Positions 35,636 through 44,795 of a stretch of DNA of 64,000 bases are shown here, piece after piece (position 1 is the first letter of the stretch; the number at the start of each line of letters is the position of its first letter). Source of the DNA: Bacteroidota bacterium (GTDB lineage Bacteria; Bacteroidota; Bacteroidia; Bacteroidales; GCA-2711565); NCBI GenBank assembly GCA_018816945.1, contig JAHIVC010000007.1, positions 52,107 through 116,106 of the forward strand. The letters run 5' to 3'. Both the position numbers and the translations under genes were made by a program. The notes under the pieces are model-generated. The model did no database searches, had not been told where the DNA came from, and was given only the letters and a program-made list of their open reading frames with translations.

Positions 35636-38575
35636 ATGACTGAAGAAAAATTTAATCAGCTTCAAAATCAATTTAAGGGTGATATTTTCAGGGATGAGTC
35701 TATGCGCATCTTATACGCTACCGATGCCTCCGCATACAGGGAGCTACCACTGGCCGTTGTTCGCCCTAAAGATGATGCCGACATAAAAACCATCATTGAT
35801 TTTGCAAAACAGCATGGCACATCACTCATTCCCCGAACAGCCGGAACTTCTCTCGCAGGGCAGGTTGTTGGTAAAGGAATTGTTGTAGATGTATCTAAAT
35901 ACATGACCCAAATTATCGAATTAAATGAATTAGAAAAATGGGTCAGGGTGCAGCCAGGTGTAGTTTTAGATGAACTGAATCAGCTTCTTGCTCCCAAAAA
36001 TTTATTTTTTGGTCCTGAAACTTCTACTGCTAATCGATGCATGATCGGAGGCATGGTTGGGAACAATGCCTGTGGTGCCCACTCACTCATTTATGGAAGC
36101 ACCCGGGAGCATACAATATCTGTTAAAACCATTTTAAGCGATGGTTCGGAAGTTGAATTTGGGGAGTTAAGCAAAGCAGAGTTTGCTAAAAAGTGTGAAG
36201 GTGATTCGCTTGAAAATAAAATTTATCTGCAAATTAATAACATACTTTCCAAGCCGGAAAATCAGGTTGAAATTCGCAACGAATTTCCTGATCCGGATGT
36301 GGAACGCAGAAATACAGGCTATGCCATTGATTTACTCCTCCAATCAAATATCTTTAGTGAAACCCATGAAAACTTTAATTTTTCAAAACTTATTGCAGGT
36401 TCAGAAGGAACACTGGCATTTATTACCGAGATAAAGTTAAATCTGGTTCCACTACCCCCAAAAGATAAAGTACTGGTCTGTGTTCATTTTCATACTTTAA
36501 GAGAAGCGTTGAAGGCCAATGTTCATGCATTAAAGCATCTTCCTGCAAGTATCGAATTGATGGACCATACCATCCTGGAATGCACCAAAGGCAATATCGA
36601 GCAAAATAAAAACCGCTTTTTTATTGAAGGTGATCCCGGTGCAATTCTGATAATTGAATTTATGGCGGGCTCTCGTGAAGAAATAGCGGAGAAAGCGGAA
36701 CGCTTAATTCAGGATTTTAAAAAGCATCGGATTGGCTATCATTATCCTTTGGTTTGGGATGAGCATATTCCAAAAGTATGGAATCTGCGGAAGGCCGGAC
36801 TCGGACTGCTTTCAAACATTCCGGGCGATGCAAAAGTTGTTTCGGTAGTTGAGGATACAGCCATCAATCCAAAGGTATTGCCTGAGTTTATTGAGGAATT
36901 CAAACAGATGCTGGACGCTCACAATCTAAGCTGTGTTTACTACGGACACATTGCCACCGGTGAACTGCACCTTCGTCCGATGCTTAATTTAAAGGACCCG
37001 AAAGATGTTGAACTGTTCCGGACCATCGCACTTGAAACTGCCAAACTTGTCAAAAAATATAAAGGCTCGTTAAGTGGAGAACATGGCGATGGACGGCTTA
37101 GGGGCGAGTTCATTCCATTGATGTTGGGTCAACACAATTATGATCTATTAAAGCAAATTAAAGATACCTGGGATCCCGATCATATTTTTAATCCTGAAAA
37201 AATAACAGACACCCCTCCCATGAATACCGGTCTTCGTTATGAGGCAGGGTTAAAAGAAAAACCGATTAAAACCGTTTTTGATTTTTCAAAAGAACAGGGA
37301 ATTTTGAGGGCTGCAGAGAAATGCAACGGATCGGGCGATTGCAGAAAATCGGAACTGATTGGCGGCACCATGTGCCCCAGTTTTATGGCTACCCGGGATG
37401 AAAAAAACTCAACCCGTGCAAGGGCCAATATTTTACGTGAATTCCTTACTAAATCAAATAAACAAAACCCATTCGATCATCAGGAAATTTATGAAGTGAT
37501 GGATTTATGCCTTTCGTGCAAAGGATGTAAATCCGAATGTCCTTCAAGTGTGGATATTACAAAGTACAAAGCTGAATTCTTACAGCATTATTACGATGCA
37601 AACGGAGTTCCGATTCGAACCAGATTGATCGCCTATATTTTTTCAATTAATAAAATCGGAATGTTATGGCCCGGATTATTTAATTTTTTCATTTCCAATC
37701 CGGTATTATCAAAATTGATAAAATCAATGCTGGGGTTTGCACCCAAACGGAGTATTCCTAAACTGTATAAAATCACTTTAAAAACCTGGCTCTTAAAGGA
37801 AAGCAAAAATAATCAACAGGAATTTAACAAAGGGAAAGTCTATCTTTTTGCCGATGAGTTTACCGATTATAACGATGTTGAAATCGGAATTAAGGCTGTG
37901 AAATTATTGAACAAACTGGGTTATGAGGTGGTTATTCCCAGACATACCATCAGCGGAAGGACTTTTCTTTCAAAAGGATTGCTTAGGAAAGCTAAAAAGT
38001 TCGCGAACAAAAATGTGACTCTTTTGAGCAATTTAATTTCTCAGGAACATCCCCTTATTGGCATCGAACCTTCAGGGATCCTGACATTCAGAGATGAATA
38101 TCCTGAACTGGTGGATGAACATTTGGTTGAAAATGCAAAAAAACTAAAAGAAAATTGCTTGCTTTTCGATGAGTTTTTTGTTAGGGAAATAGCAAAGGGC
38201 AATATTAAAGCCGGTGATTTTACAAATGAGCCATTAAAAATTAAAGTTCATGGTCACTGCCATCAAAAATCGTTGGCAAGTATGAAACCAACTCATCAAA
38301 TGTTATCCTTGCCGGGTAATTATGAAATTGAAGAAATAAAATCGGGTTGTTGCGGAATGGCCGGATCATTCGGCTTTGAAAAAGAGCATTATGACTTATC
38401 GATGAAAGTTGGAAGATTGGTATTATTTCCTGAAATAAATAAAGCTGATGACCCTATTATAATCTCAGCTCCCGGAACGAGTTGCAGGCATCAAATTAAG
38501 GATGGTACCGGAAAAACCGCTTATCATCCAATCGAGATCATGTACAAGGCCTTGGCAGATAACAATGATGAATGA
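35636..38575 (+). CDS. FAD-linked/Fe-S oxidoreductase, D-2-hydroxyglutarate or D-lactate dehydrogenase type
   Basis: A 979 aa fusion of two modules. The N-terminal part is a PCMH FAD domain (about 30-280, with PRTAGTSLAGQ and IGGMVGNNACGAHS) and an FAD-oxidase C-terminal domain with SGEHGDGRLRGEF. The second half has Cys clusters for two [4Fe-4S] centres (CNGSGDC, CLSCKGCKSECP) and a CCG-type redox domain (KSGCCGMAGSFGFE). This is the YdiJ-like architecture; known members oxidise D-2-hydroxyglutarate or D-lactate. Downstream of DUF1338, the former fits best. It starts 23 bp after the DUF1338 stop. Confidence 0.92.
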   Translation: MTEEKFNQLQNQFKGDIFRDESMRILYATDASAYRELPLAVVRPKDDADIKTIIDFAKQHGTSLIPRTAGTSLAGQVVGKGIVVDVSKYMTQIIELNELEKWVRVQPGVVLDELNQLLAPKNLFFGPETSTANRCMIGGMVGNNACGAHSLIYGSTREHTISVKTILSDGSEVEFGELSKAEFAKKCEGDSLENKIYLQINNILSKPENQVEIRNEFPDPDVERRNTGYAIDLLLQSNIFSETHENFNFSKLIAGSEGTLAFITEIKLNLVPLPPKDKVLVCVHFHTLREALKANVHALKHLPASIELMDHTILECTKGNIEQNKNRFFIEGDPGAILIIEFMAGSREEIAEKAERLIQDFKKHRIGYHYPLVWDEHIPKVWNLRKAGLGLLSNIPGDAKVVSVVEDTAINPKVLPEFIEEFKQMLDAHNLSCVYYGHIATGELHLRPMLNLKDPKDVELFRTIALETAKLVKKYKGSLSGEHGDGRLRGEFIPLMLGQHNYDLLKQIKDTWDPDHIFNPEKITDTPPMNTGLRYEAGLKEKPIKTVFDFSKEQGILRAAEKCNGSGDCRKSELIGGTMCPSFMATRDEKNSTRARANILREFLTKSNKQNPFDHQEIYEVMDLCLSCKGCKSECPSSVDITKYKAEFLQHYYDANGVPIRTRLIAYIFSINKIGMLWPGLFNFFISNPVLSKLIKSMLGFAPKRSIPKLYKITLKTWLLKESKNNQQEFNKGKVYLFADEFTDYNDVEIGIKAVKLLNKLGYEVVIPRHTISGRTFLSKGLLRKAKKFANKNVTLLSNLISQEHPLIGIEPSGILTFRDEYPELVDEHLVENAKKLKENCLLFDEFFVREIAKGNIKAGDFTNEPLKIKVHGHCHQKSLASMKPTHQMLSLPGNYEIEEIKSGCCGMAGSFGFEKEHYDLSMKVGRLVLFPEINKADDPIIISAPGTSCRHQIKDGTGKTAYHPIEIMYKALADNNDE

Positions 38576-39047
38576 CGAATGATTAATGATTATTGAAATC
38601 CAAAATTAACAATCAAATACTTTCATGTCACATCGAAACGGCCGTTGAGCATCGTAGAAATGAGTCGAGATGTGATTAAAAAAAGTTCCTGACATTTATC
38701 CGCCTTTGGCGGAAGCTCATTCGGTCCGATTAAAAAGCCTTTTTGGACAGCAATTATTTTGATTAAAGTTTTGAGAAGTCCCATTTGTAAATGAGAGAAG
38801 TCCCATTTTGAATGAGAGAAGTCCCATTTTGAATGAGAGAAGTCCCATTTCTATTTTACTCAAAAGGTATTTCCAATTTACCCAATTGGCTTGAGGCTAT
38901 AAGTAAAAAGAAATTCTTTTGTATGCATTGCCTCAGTACAAAAATAATTTATCAATTGTAAAATATTAGTTTCATTAACATCAAAACTTACATTAAATAT
39001 TTTGACTTAACATAGAACCTCAACCTAACAGGGAAAATATAATTGGC
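38576..39047. other. Gene-free region with hairpins and tandem repeats
   Basis: No credible gene was found. The region holds a stem with arms TCACATC and GATGTGA (about 38627-38674), a small CCGCC-TTT-GGCGG hairpin near 38700, four tandem 21-bp repeats, and an AT-rich stretch before the rpsA terminator. Confidence 0.5.
38773..38850. repeat. Four tandem 21-bp repeats
   Basis: The unit GAGAAGTCCCATTTTGAATGA appears at 38795-38815 and 38816-38836 identically, with a 22-bp variant before (38773-38794) and a partial copy after (38837-38850). There are no spacers, so this is a minisatellite and not a CRISPR array. Confidence 0.8.
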
Positions 39048-39076
39048 AAAAAAAAGTCCCGACTAAAAATCGGGAC
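39048..39076 (-). terminator. rpsA terminator
   Basis: Arms GTCCCGA (39056-39062) and TCGGGAC (39070-39076) are followed on the minus strand by eight T residues. It lies 24 bp after the rpsA stop codon. Confidence 0.9.
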
Positions 39077-39099
39077 CTTTATAGTATGTTAGAAGAATT

Positions 39100-41199
39100 T
39101 TACTTTTCTTCTTTCTTTGCTTTCTTGGCAGCAGCTTTTTTCTCTGATGCTTCCATTTCAGTTTTCAAATTAGCAAGTGCATCAAGATCGCCCAAAGTGG
39201 TTCGCTCGATATTATCGCTCATTTTCTTAACCGCTTTTTGGTTTGAACGTTCAGTAGTTTTAGCCTTTGCATTTTCTTTTACCTTTTCAGCAAATGCCTC
39301 ATCCTGATGAATTTTCGCATGAGAAAGAATGATTTTCTTACTTTCTTTTGAAAATTCGATCACTTTGAATTCCATTGCTTCATCAACTTTAGCAACCGAT
39401 TTATTTTCTTTTGCTAAATGACGTGAAGGCACAAAACCTTCAACACCATAAGGTAATGAAATTACAGCGCCTTTATCATTCATTGAAAGAATGGTACCGC
39501 TATGAACTGAATTCAAGGTAAATACGGTTTCGAAAACATCCCATGGATTTTCTTCCAATTGTTTGTGACCCAGACTTAACCTTCTGTTTTCTTCATCTAC
39601 CTCAAGTACCAGAACTTCAATTTTCTCACCGATTTTTGTAAATTCAGCAGGATGTTTGATTTTCTTGGACCATGATAAATCTGAAATATGAATCAATCCG
39701 TCAACGCCTTCCTCTAACTCAACAAAAATACCGAAGTTGGTGAAGTTTCTCACGGTTGCAGTATGTTTTGAATCTTTAGGATATCTCTCGGTAATGTTTG
39801 ACCATGGATCCGGGATTAATTGTTTCATGCCAAGTGACATTTTACGCTCTTCACGATCAAGGGTTAAAATTTGTGCTTCGATTTCATCACCAACTTTCAA
39901 GAAATCTTGTGCAGTTCTTAAATGTTGTGACCACGACATTTCAGAAACGTGAATCAAACCTTCAACACCGGGAGCTATTTCGATGAAGGCACCATAATCA
40001 GCAATTACAACAACCTTACCTTTAACTTTATCGCCAACCTTCAGGTTTTCGTCGAGTGCATCCCATGGATGAGGAGTTAATTGTTTCAAACCAAGTGCAA
40101 TACGTTTTTTGTTATCGTCAAAATCAAGAATAACAATTTTCAATTTTTGATCAAGTTCAACAATTTCTTCAGGATGGTTAATTCTACCCCATGACAGGTC
40201 GGTAATGTGAATTAATCCGTCAACGCCACCCAGATCAATAAATACACCATAAGATGTAATATTTTTAACTGTTCCTTCCAATACCTGTCCTTTTTCCAGT
40301 TTAGAAATAATTTCAATTTTTTGGTGTTCAAGTTCGTCTTCAATTAAAGCTTTATGCGATACAACAACGTTTTTGTATTCGTGGTTGATTTTAACAATTT
40401 TAAATTCCATTGTTTTGTCAACATAAACATCGTAATCGCGAATTGGTTTCACATCAATTTGTGAACCCGGAAGGAATGCTTCAATTCCAAAAACATCAAC
40501 AATTAAACCACCTTTGGTACGGCATTTAACATAACCATTGATAACTTCTTCTTTTTCGAAACAAACATTGATTCTGTCCCAAGATTTTAAAGTACGGGCT
40601 TTTTTATGAGAAAGGATTAACTGTCCGTTTGGATCTTCCTGACTTTCAACGTAAACTTCAATTTTATCGCCAATTTTTAAATTTGGGTTATAACGCAATT
40701 CACTCAATGGAATAACGCCGTCCGATTTAAATCCAATATTAACAACAACCTCACGTGCATTTTTTGCAACAACGGTTCCGTCAACAACTTCATGTTCTAC
40801 TATTGCACTAAATGTTTCATTGTAAACATCTTCAAGCCTGGTTCGCTCTGCAGCTGAATAGGCTTCATGTTTTTTACCGATAGAATCCCAGTCAAATTCG
40901 GCTGGTACCTTTACTTCGGCTTTTTCTTCTTCAACTTCTGTTGCTTCTGGAACTACCGCTTCAATTTCTGTCTCTACTGCTTCTGTTTCAGCTTTAGCAA
41001 CTTCTTCTTCTTTAGCTTCGGCAACTTCCACTTCATTCACTTCTTCAGCAACTACTTCAGCAACCTCTTCTTGTTTTGCTTCTTCTACAACTTCAGTTAC
41101 ATCTTTTACCTCATTTTCTACTTGTTCAATACTCTCTTCAGCCATCACTTTTTCAGTTTCTTCAGCAGCATTCTCGAGGTTTTCTTTAATTTCTGTCAT
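39100..41199 (-). CDS. rpsA: 30S ribosomal protein S1
   Basis: S1 binds mRNA on the 30S subunit and helps initiation, which matters in Bacteroidota where Shine-Dalgarno sites are weak. The 699 aa protein has six S1/OB repeats between about 135 and 620; the third to fifth are the most typical (GVFIDLGGVDGLIHITDLSW, GAFIEIAPGVEGLIHVSEMSW). An N-terminal extension of about 95 residues is almost pure Glu/Val/Ala (EEVNEVEVAEAKEEEVAK) and the C-terminus is Lys-rich. The long opposite-strand frame over the extension is a shadow. A strong terminator follows and a long leader (41200-41335) precedes it. Confidence 0.96.
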   Translation of the reverse strand: MTEIKENLENAAEETEKVMAEESIEQVENEVKDVTEVVEEAKQEEVAEVVAEEVNEVEVAEAKEEEVAKAETEAVETEIEAVVPEATEVEEEKAEVKVPAEFDWDSIGKKHEAYSAAERTRLEDVYNETFSAIVEHEVVDGTVVAKNAREVVVNIGFKSDGVIPLSELRYNPNLKIGDKIEVYVESQEDPNGQLILSHKKARTLKSWDRINVCFEKEEVINGYVKCRTKGGLIVDVFGIEAFLPGSQIDVKPIRDYDVYVDKTMEFKIVKINHEYKNVVVSHKALIEDELEHQKIEIISKLEKGQVLEGTVKNITSYGVFIDLGGVDGLIHITDLSWGRINHPEEIVELDQKLKIVILDFDDNKKRIALGLKQLTPHPWDALDENLKVGDKVKGKVVVIADYGAFIEIAPGVEGLIHVSEMSWSQHLRTAQDFLKVGDEIEAQILTLDREERKMSLGMKQLIPDPWSNITERYPKDSKHTATVRNFTNFGIFVELEEGVDGLIHISDLSWSKKIKHPAEFTKIGEKIEVLVLEVDEENRRLSLGHKQLEENPWDVFETVFTLNSVHSGTILSMNDKGAVISLPYGVEGFVPSRHLAKENKSVAKVDEAMEFKVIEFSKESKKIILSHAKIHQDEAFAEKVKENAKAKTTERSNQKAVKKMSDNIERTTLGDLDALANLKTEMEASEKKAAAKKAKKEEK

Positions 41200-41339
41200 T
41201 TAATTTACTTTTAACTTCTGTTTACAATTGTCCGGGTAGTTGTTTCCAGAATGGGTTAATAATCATTTTTAAGTTTTAAGATTTTGGGAACGAGTACGTT
41301 CTCACAATTCCGGGCCTCTCAAAATTAGGGTGCAAAAAT

Positions 41340-41497
41340 AAGCAATTTATTCGTGAAACTAAATTTTTATTAGCGAAAGTGCAATAAAAATTCTAAGCTG
41401 AACGAATCCCGATAGTGAAACGTATCGGGATTAATGAGACTAACCTGCCAGCCGGCAGGCTGGTACTCCGCCACCTGCCGGCCGCAGGCGGGCTTGT
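41340..41497 (+). repeat. Dispersed repeat B, copy 1
   Basis: About 158 bp that match the reverse complement of 44796-44955 closely. It can fold into successive hairpins: AATTTTTAT/ATAAAAATT, ATCCCGATA/TATCGGGAT, and two GC-rich palindromes built on CCTGCC/GGCAGG. Loop bases differ between copies while the stems are kept. Confidence 0.8.
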
Positions 41498-41522
41498 GGC
41501 GAATAGATTTAATAATACTCCT

Positions 41523-41565
41523 ATGGATAACCCGATGCTTGCCGCGGGGTAGTTCATTTTGTATT
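41523..41565 (+). repeat. Dispersed repeat A copy next to repeat B
   Basis: Ends in GCGGGGTAGTTCATT, also found after hypE (6977-6991), preceded by a GGATAACCCG arm. It lies 25 bp after repeat B copy 1 and has an inverted counterpart at 44736-44776. Confidence 0.55.
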
Positions 41566-41606
41566 CAAAAATAATCAGGCACTTAATATCGTAGCTACAA
41601 ATACTT

Positions 41607-41614
41607 TATCTTTG
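41607..41614 (+). promoter_or_regulatory. -7 box for ychF
   Basis: TATCTTTG matches TAnnTTTG and lies 34 bp upstream of the ychF ATG. Confidence 0.5.
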
Positions 41615-41648
41615 TGGCCTTATATTCACTCACCAAATTCTAAATATT

Positions 41649-42746
41649 ATGGCATTAAATTGCGGCATTATTGGGATCACAAATATTGGAAAAACCACTA
41701 TATTTAATTGTATATCAAACACCAAAGCCGAATCCAGTAGTTTTGCATTCAGTGCCACAAAATCGAATATTGGAAAAGTGGATGTTCCCGACGATCGCTT
41801 ATTCAAAATTGATGCTCTCATTCATTCCGCTAGAGTAGTTCCTGCCGTTATTGAAATTATTGATTTACCCGGGCTTGCTAAAGGAGCCAATAAAGGTGAA
41901 GGGGTCGGGAATAAATTCCTTGCAGATATTCAACAAATGGATGCACTGATTCATGTTGTGAGATGTTTTGATGATGATAATCTTGCCCATATTGAAGGCT
42001 CTGTAAATCCTGTAAGAGACCGTGAAATTGTAGAACTTGAGCTTCAAATCCGTGACTTGGATTTGGTTGAGCGAAAAATCCAACGCCTTGAGAAATTGCT
42101 TAGAGCCGGTGATAAGGATGCAAAAAAAGGAATTGAAATTTTGAATATTTACAAAGCACATTTTGAAGATTTTCAGAATGCCAGAACTGCACACGTTTCG
42201 GAGGATGATCGCAGATTTATTGAAGATTTATATTTGTTAACAGCTAAGCCTGTTATTTACGTTTGTAATGTTGATGAAGCTTCGGCTTCGACCGGGAATA
42301 AATACTCACAAGCTTTTACTGAAAGTGTAAAAGATCAGGACTCGGAAGTATTGATTATTGCCGGTGCTTTAGAAGCTGACATTGCTGACCTGGATGACGA
42401 GCAAGATCGACTTGCTTTTTTGCAGGATGCAAACTTAACAGAACCCGGGGTGAATAAACTTATCCGATCGGCTTATAAAATTTTAAATCTTCAGTCTTTT
42501 TTTACAGCAGGGCCAATGGAGGTCAGGGCCTGGACTATTAAAAAAGGGATGACAGCCCCGCAAGCAGCAGGAGTAATCCACAGTGACCTTGAAAGAGGGT
42601 TTATCAGAGCAGAAGTAATGAAGTATGATGATTTTATCAGTTTGGGTTCCGAACAGGCTTGCAAAGATAAGGGCAAATTTCACGTTGAAGGTAAATCCTA
42701 TATTGTTGGTGATGGTGACATTTTACATATTCGTTTTAATGTTTAA
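41649..42746 (+). CDS. ychF: Ribosome-binding ATPase YchF
   Basis: An Obg-family P-loop ATPase that prefers ATP and binds ribosomes, linked to stress responses. The 365 aa protein has a P-loop GITNIGKTTIFN (residues 6-17), the switch II segment DLPGLAKGANKGEG, YVCNVDE in place of the NKxD motif (hence ATP preference), a coiled region, and a C-terminal TGS domain with WTIKKGMTAPQAAGVIHSD. The P-loop reads GITNIGKTT rather than the usual GLPNVGKST, a minor variation. It is flanked by inverted repeats with the next two genes. Confidence 0.95.
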   Translation: MALNCGIIGITNIGKTTIFNCISNTKAESSSFAFSATKSNIGKVDVPDDRLFKIDALIHSARVVPAVIEIIDLPGLAKGANKGEGVGNKFLADIQQMDALIHVVRCFDDDNLAHIEGSVNPVRDREIVELELQIRDLDLVERKIQRLEKLLRAGDKDAKKGIEILNIYKAHFEDFQNARTAHVSEDDRRFIEDLYLLTAKPVIYVCNVDEASASTGNKYSQAFTESVKDQDSEVLIIAGALEADIADLDDEQDRLAFLQDANLTEPGVNKLIRSAYKILNLQSFFTAGPMEVRAWTIKKGMTAPQAAGVIHSDLERGFIRAEVMKYDDFISLGSEQACKDKGKFHVEGKSYIVGDGDILHIRFNV

Positions 42747-42829
42747 TATTGTTCGTCTATTTTATCACGGTTAGTTCCCTGTATGCCGACAGGCAGGCAT
42801 CTGACCGTTAAGAAATAAAAAATAAACAG

Positions 42830-43699
42830 ATGAAAAAGCTATTGATCCCTTTCTTTTTGTTTTCCTACGTATTATTACAATCGCAAACAGGAACTGAAAT
42901 TTATTTATTTGATTTGAAGGTTGAAAATAATCAAATCACCTTATCAAATCCACAAAATATTACCGGGCACGAAGGTTATGACAATCAGCCCAGTTTCCAT
43001 CGTACCGAACCTGTTATTTATTACGCTTCGTTCGATAATGAAGGTAGAAGTGACATAAAATATTACAATTATCAAACCCGGGAAACAAAAAATTTGACTA
43101 CTACTCAGGAAAGGGAGTACTCACCTACCCTTACCCCTGACGAGAAATTTATTTCATGCATCATACAGCGCGACAATGGCGCTCAGGATTTAGGGAAATA
43201 TCCTGTTGAGGGAGGTCAACCCATCATTCTCAGTAACAAATACCTTATTGGCTATCATGCCTGGATTGATGAATCCAAACTATTGGCCTACGTTTTATCA
43301 GAGGACATGGGCGAATTGCACTATATTGATTTAAAATCAGGAGAAGATTTAATAATCACCACAAAAATCGGACGATCCTTACACAAAATTCCCTCTCGAA
43401 ATACGATGAGTTACATTGATAAATCCTTGCCTGAGAATTGGCGAATTAATTCATTTGATCTTATAACAAGGAAAACCTCTACCATCGCATCCACCCTCCC
43501 ATTAAGAGAAGATATGTGCTGGACCCGAAACGGACTAATAATCATGAGCGATGGTAATCAACTCTACTTTTTAAATCCGGAATCATCCAACGAATGGAAA
43601 CCGGTTCAAATTAAAGGTGAGATTTTTGGGATAAAAGGGATCACACGTCTAGCAATTAATTCAGAGAACAACAAATTGGCCATTGTTGTAAGTGAGTAA
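42830..43699 (+). CDS. Secreted WD40-like (PD40) beta-propeller protein
   Basis: A 289 aa protein with a signal peptide (about 1-18) and TolB-like PD40 repeats: NQPSFHRTEPVIYYAS, SPTLTPDEKFISC, HAWIDESKLLAYV, and a last repeat near LAINSENNKLAIVV. These usually bind peptides or sugars in the periplasm or at the surface. No T9SS sorting domain is present. Function unknown. It lies 83 bp after ychF, with a small GC-rich palindrome between them. Confidence 0.8.
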   Translation: MKKLLIPFFLFSYVLLQSQTGTEIYLFDLKVENNQITLSNPQNITGHEGYDNQPSFHRTEPVIYYASFDNEGRSDIKYYNYQTRETKNLTTTQEREYSPTLTPDEKFISCIIQRDNGAQDLGKYPVEGGQPIILSNKYLIGYHAWIDESKLLAYVLSEDMGELHYIDLKSGEDLIITTKIGRSLHKIPSRNTMSYIDKSLPENWRINSFDLITRKTSTIASTLPLREDMCWTRNGLIIMSDGNQLYFLNPESSNEWKPVQIKGEIFGIKGITRLAINSENNKLAIVVSE

Positions 43700-43860
43700 A
43701 TATTTTGGATTAACTTATCTAAATTAAACTACATCCATTATTAAACGATATTTCATTTTCTGTAATGAATAAATAGAGCATAAATAAGGATTGATAATAA
43801 ACATCCTCGTTTTTTCGTTTAATAATTGTTAAATTCGCATTATAATCAATCAATTGCCAC

Positions 43861-44736
43861 ATGATTAAATATAAATTAGTCTGTACGATTTTTTTATTTT
43901 CATTTTTAGTTTCCAACGCTCAGTTAAATATCACCTTTACTCAATTGAAAATGGGATGCTCAGGTATTTGTGATGGCCAAGTTAAAGCCACGGTTAGTGG
44001 AGGAATGGCTCCGTATCGGTATGATTGGGGTAGTGCTTCGGTCAGTGTAAATGATTCGACGGTAGCGATAAATTTATGCGAAGGACGATATAACATGAGT
44101 GTTTACGATGCAATAAATAATCGACTTGATACAAATGTTTATGTAAAAGTTTACAGGGCTCCGAACATTGAACTTTCAACAGATCCTGAAGATCCCTGGT
44201 ATATTCAAAATCCGACAGGTATCTTTCGATTCACAAATCTTTCAGAAGATAGCATAGTTGTAGAAGGATGGAAATGGGATTTTGGTGACGGTGTTACATC
44301 CTTTGACCAATCTCCTTCGCATACTTTCGATCATATTGGAAATTTTGATGTTGTTTTCACTGCGAAATATCAAACGAGTTGCGACACTAATTTGTATTTT
44401 TCTATTGCTGTAAAAACCGTTAGATTGATCATTCCTAATATTATTACACCAAATAATGATGGGGTAAACGATGTTTTTATCATTACACAGGATAATCCGG
44501 GTTCAAATCTTAAATCCGGTTCTGATTATCCCAAAATAAACGACTTTTACAAAAGCAATGAATTGATTATTTTTAACCGTTGGACACAAAAAGTTTATGA
44601 ACAGAAAAATTATCAGAATGATTGGGATGGAGGGAATTTGAAAGATGGGGTATATTTCTATGTACTAAAATGTCAGGGAGAATTTGAAGATGATGTTTTT
44701 AAAGGATCTTTAACCATAATGGGTAGTGGTAAATAA
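43861..44736 (+). CDS. T9SS type B substrate with SprB-like and PKD domains
   Basis: A secreted 291 aa protein: signal peptide (about 1-20), an SprB-like repeat (CSGICDGQVKATVSGGMAPYRYDW), a PKD domain (GWKWDFGDGVTS... SPSHTFDHIGNFDV), and a gliding-motility-associated C-terminal domain (IPNIITPNNDGVND to the Lys end), which targets export through the type IX secretion system. It is a very short example of a family that often exceeds 1000 aa. It sits last in the repeat-flanked segment. The role is probably at the cell surface. Confidence 0.9.
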   Translation: MIKYKLVCTIFLFSFLVSNAQLNITFTQLKMGCSGICDGQVKATVSGGMAPYRYDWGSASVSVNDSTVAINLCEGRYNMSVYDAINNRLDTNVYVKVYRAPNIELSTDPEDPWYIQNPTGIFRFTNLSEDSIVVEGWKWDFGDGVTSFDQSPSHTFDHIGNFDVVFTAKYQTSCDTNLYFSIAVKTVRLIIPNIITPNNDGVNDVFIITQDNPGSNLKSGSDYPKINDFYKSNELIIFNRWTQKVYEQKNYQNDWDGGNLKDGVYFYVLKCQGEFEDDVFKGSLTIMGSGK

Positions 44737-44776
44737 TGAAACTCCTCCCGCAGAGCAACAGGGTATCCTTTGGAAT
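44736..44776 (-). repeat. Dispersed repeat A, inverted copy
   Basis: On the minus strand it reads GGATACCCTGTTGCTCTGCGGG and then a TTTCATTA end, resembling the copies at 6958-6998 and 41523-41565. It begins at the stop of the T9SS gene and lies 20 bp from repeat B copy 2. Confidence 0.5.
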
Positions 44777-44795
44777 AGTATTTAATTTTTACGTC

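Larger units (their letters stand above)
41200..41648. other. Intergenic region with repeats between rpsA and ychF
   Basis: Holds the rpsA leader, repeat B copy 1, repeat A copy, and the ychF promoter box. No coding region is evident. Confidence 0.6.

Noticed and set aside
38773..38850. Possible CRISPR array
   Set aside because: The repeats are directly abutting with no spacers and no cas genes nearby.
40867..41214. 115-codon Phe-rich plus-strand frame
   Set aside because: It is the antisense of the Glu/Lys-rich extension of S1 (GAA/GAG codons read as TTC/CTC).
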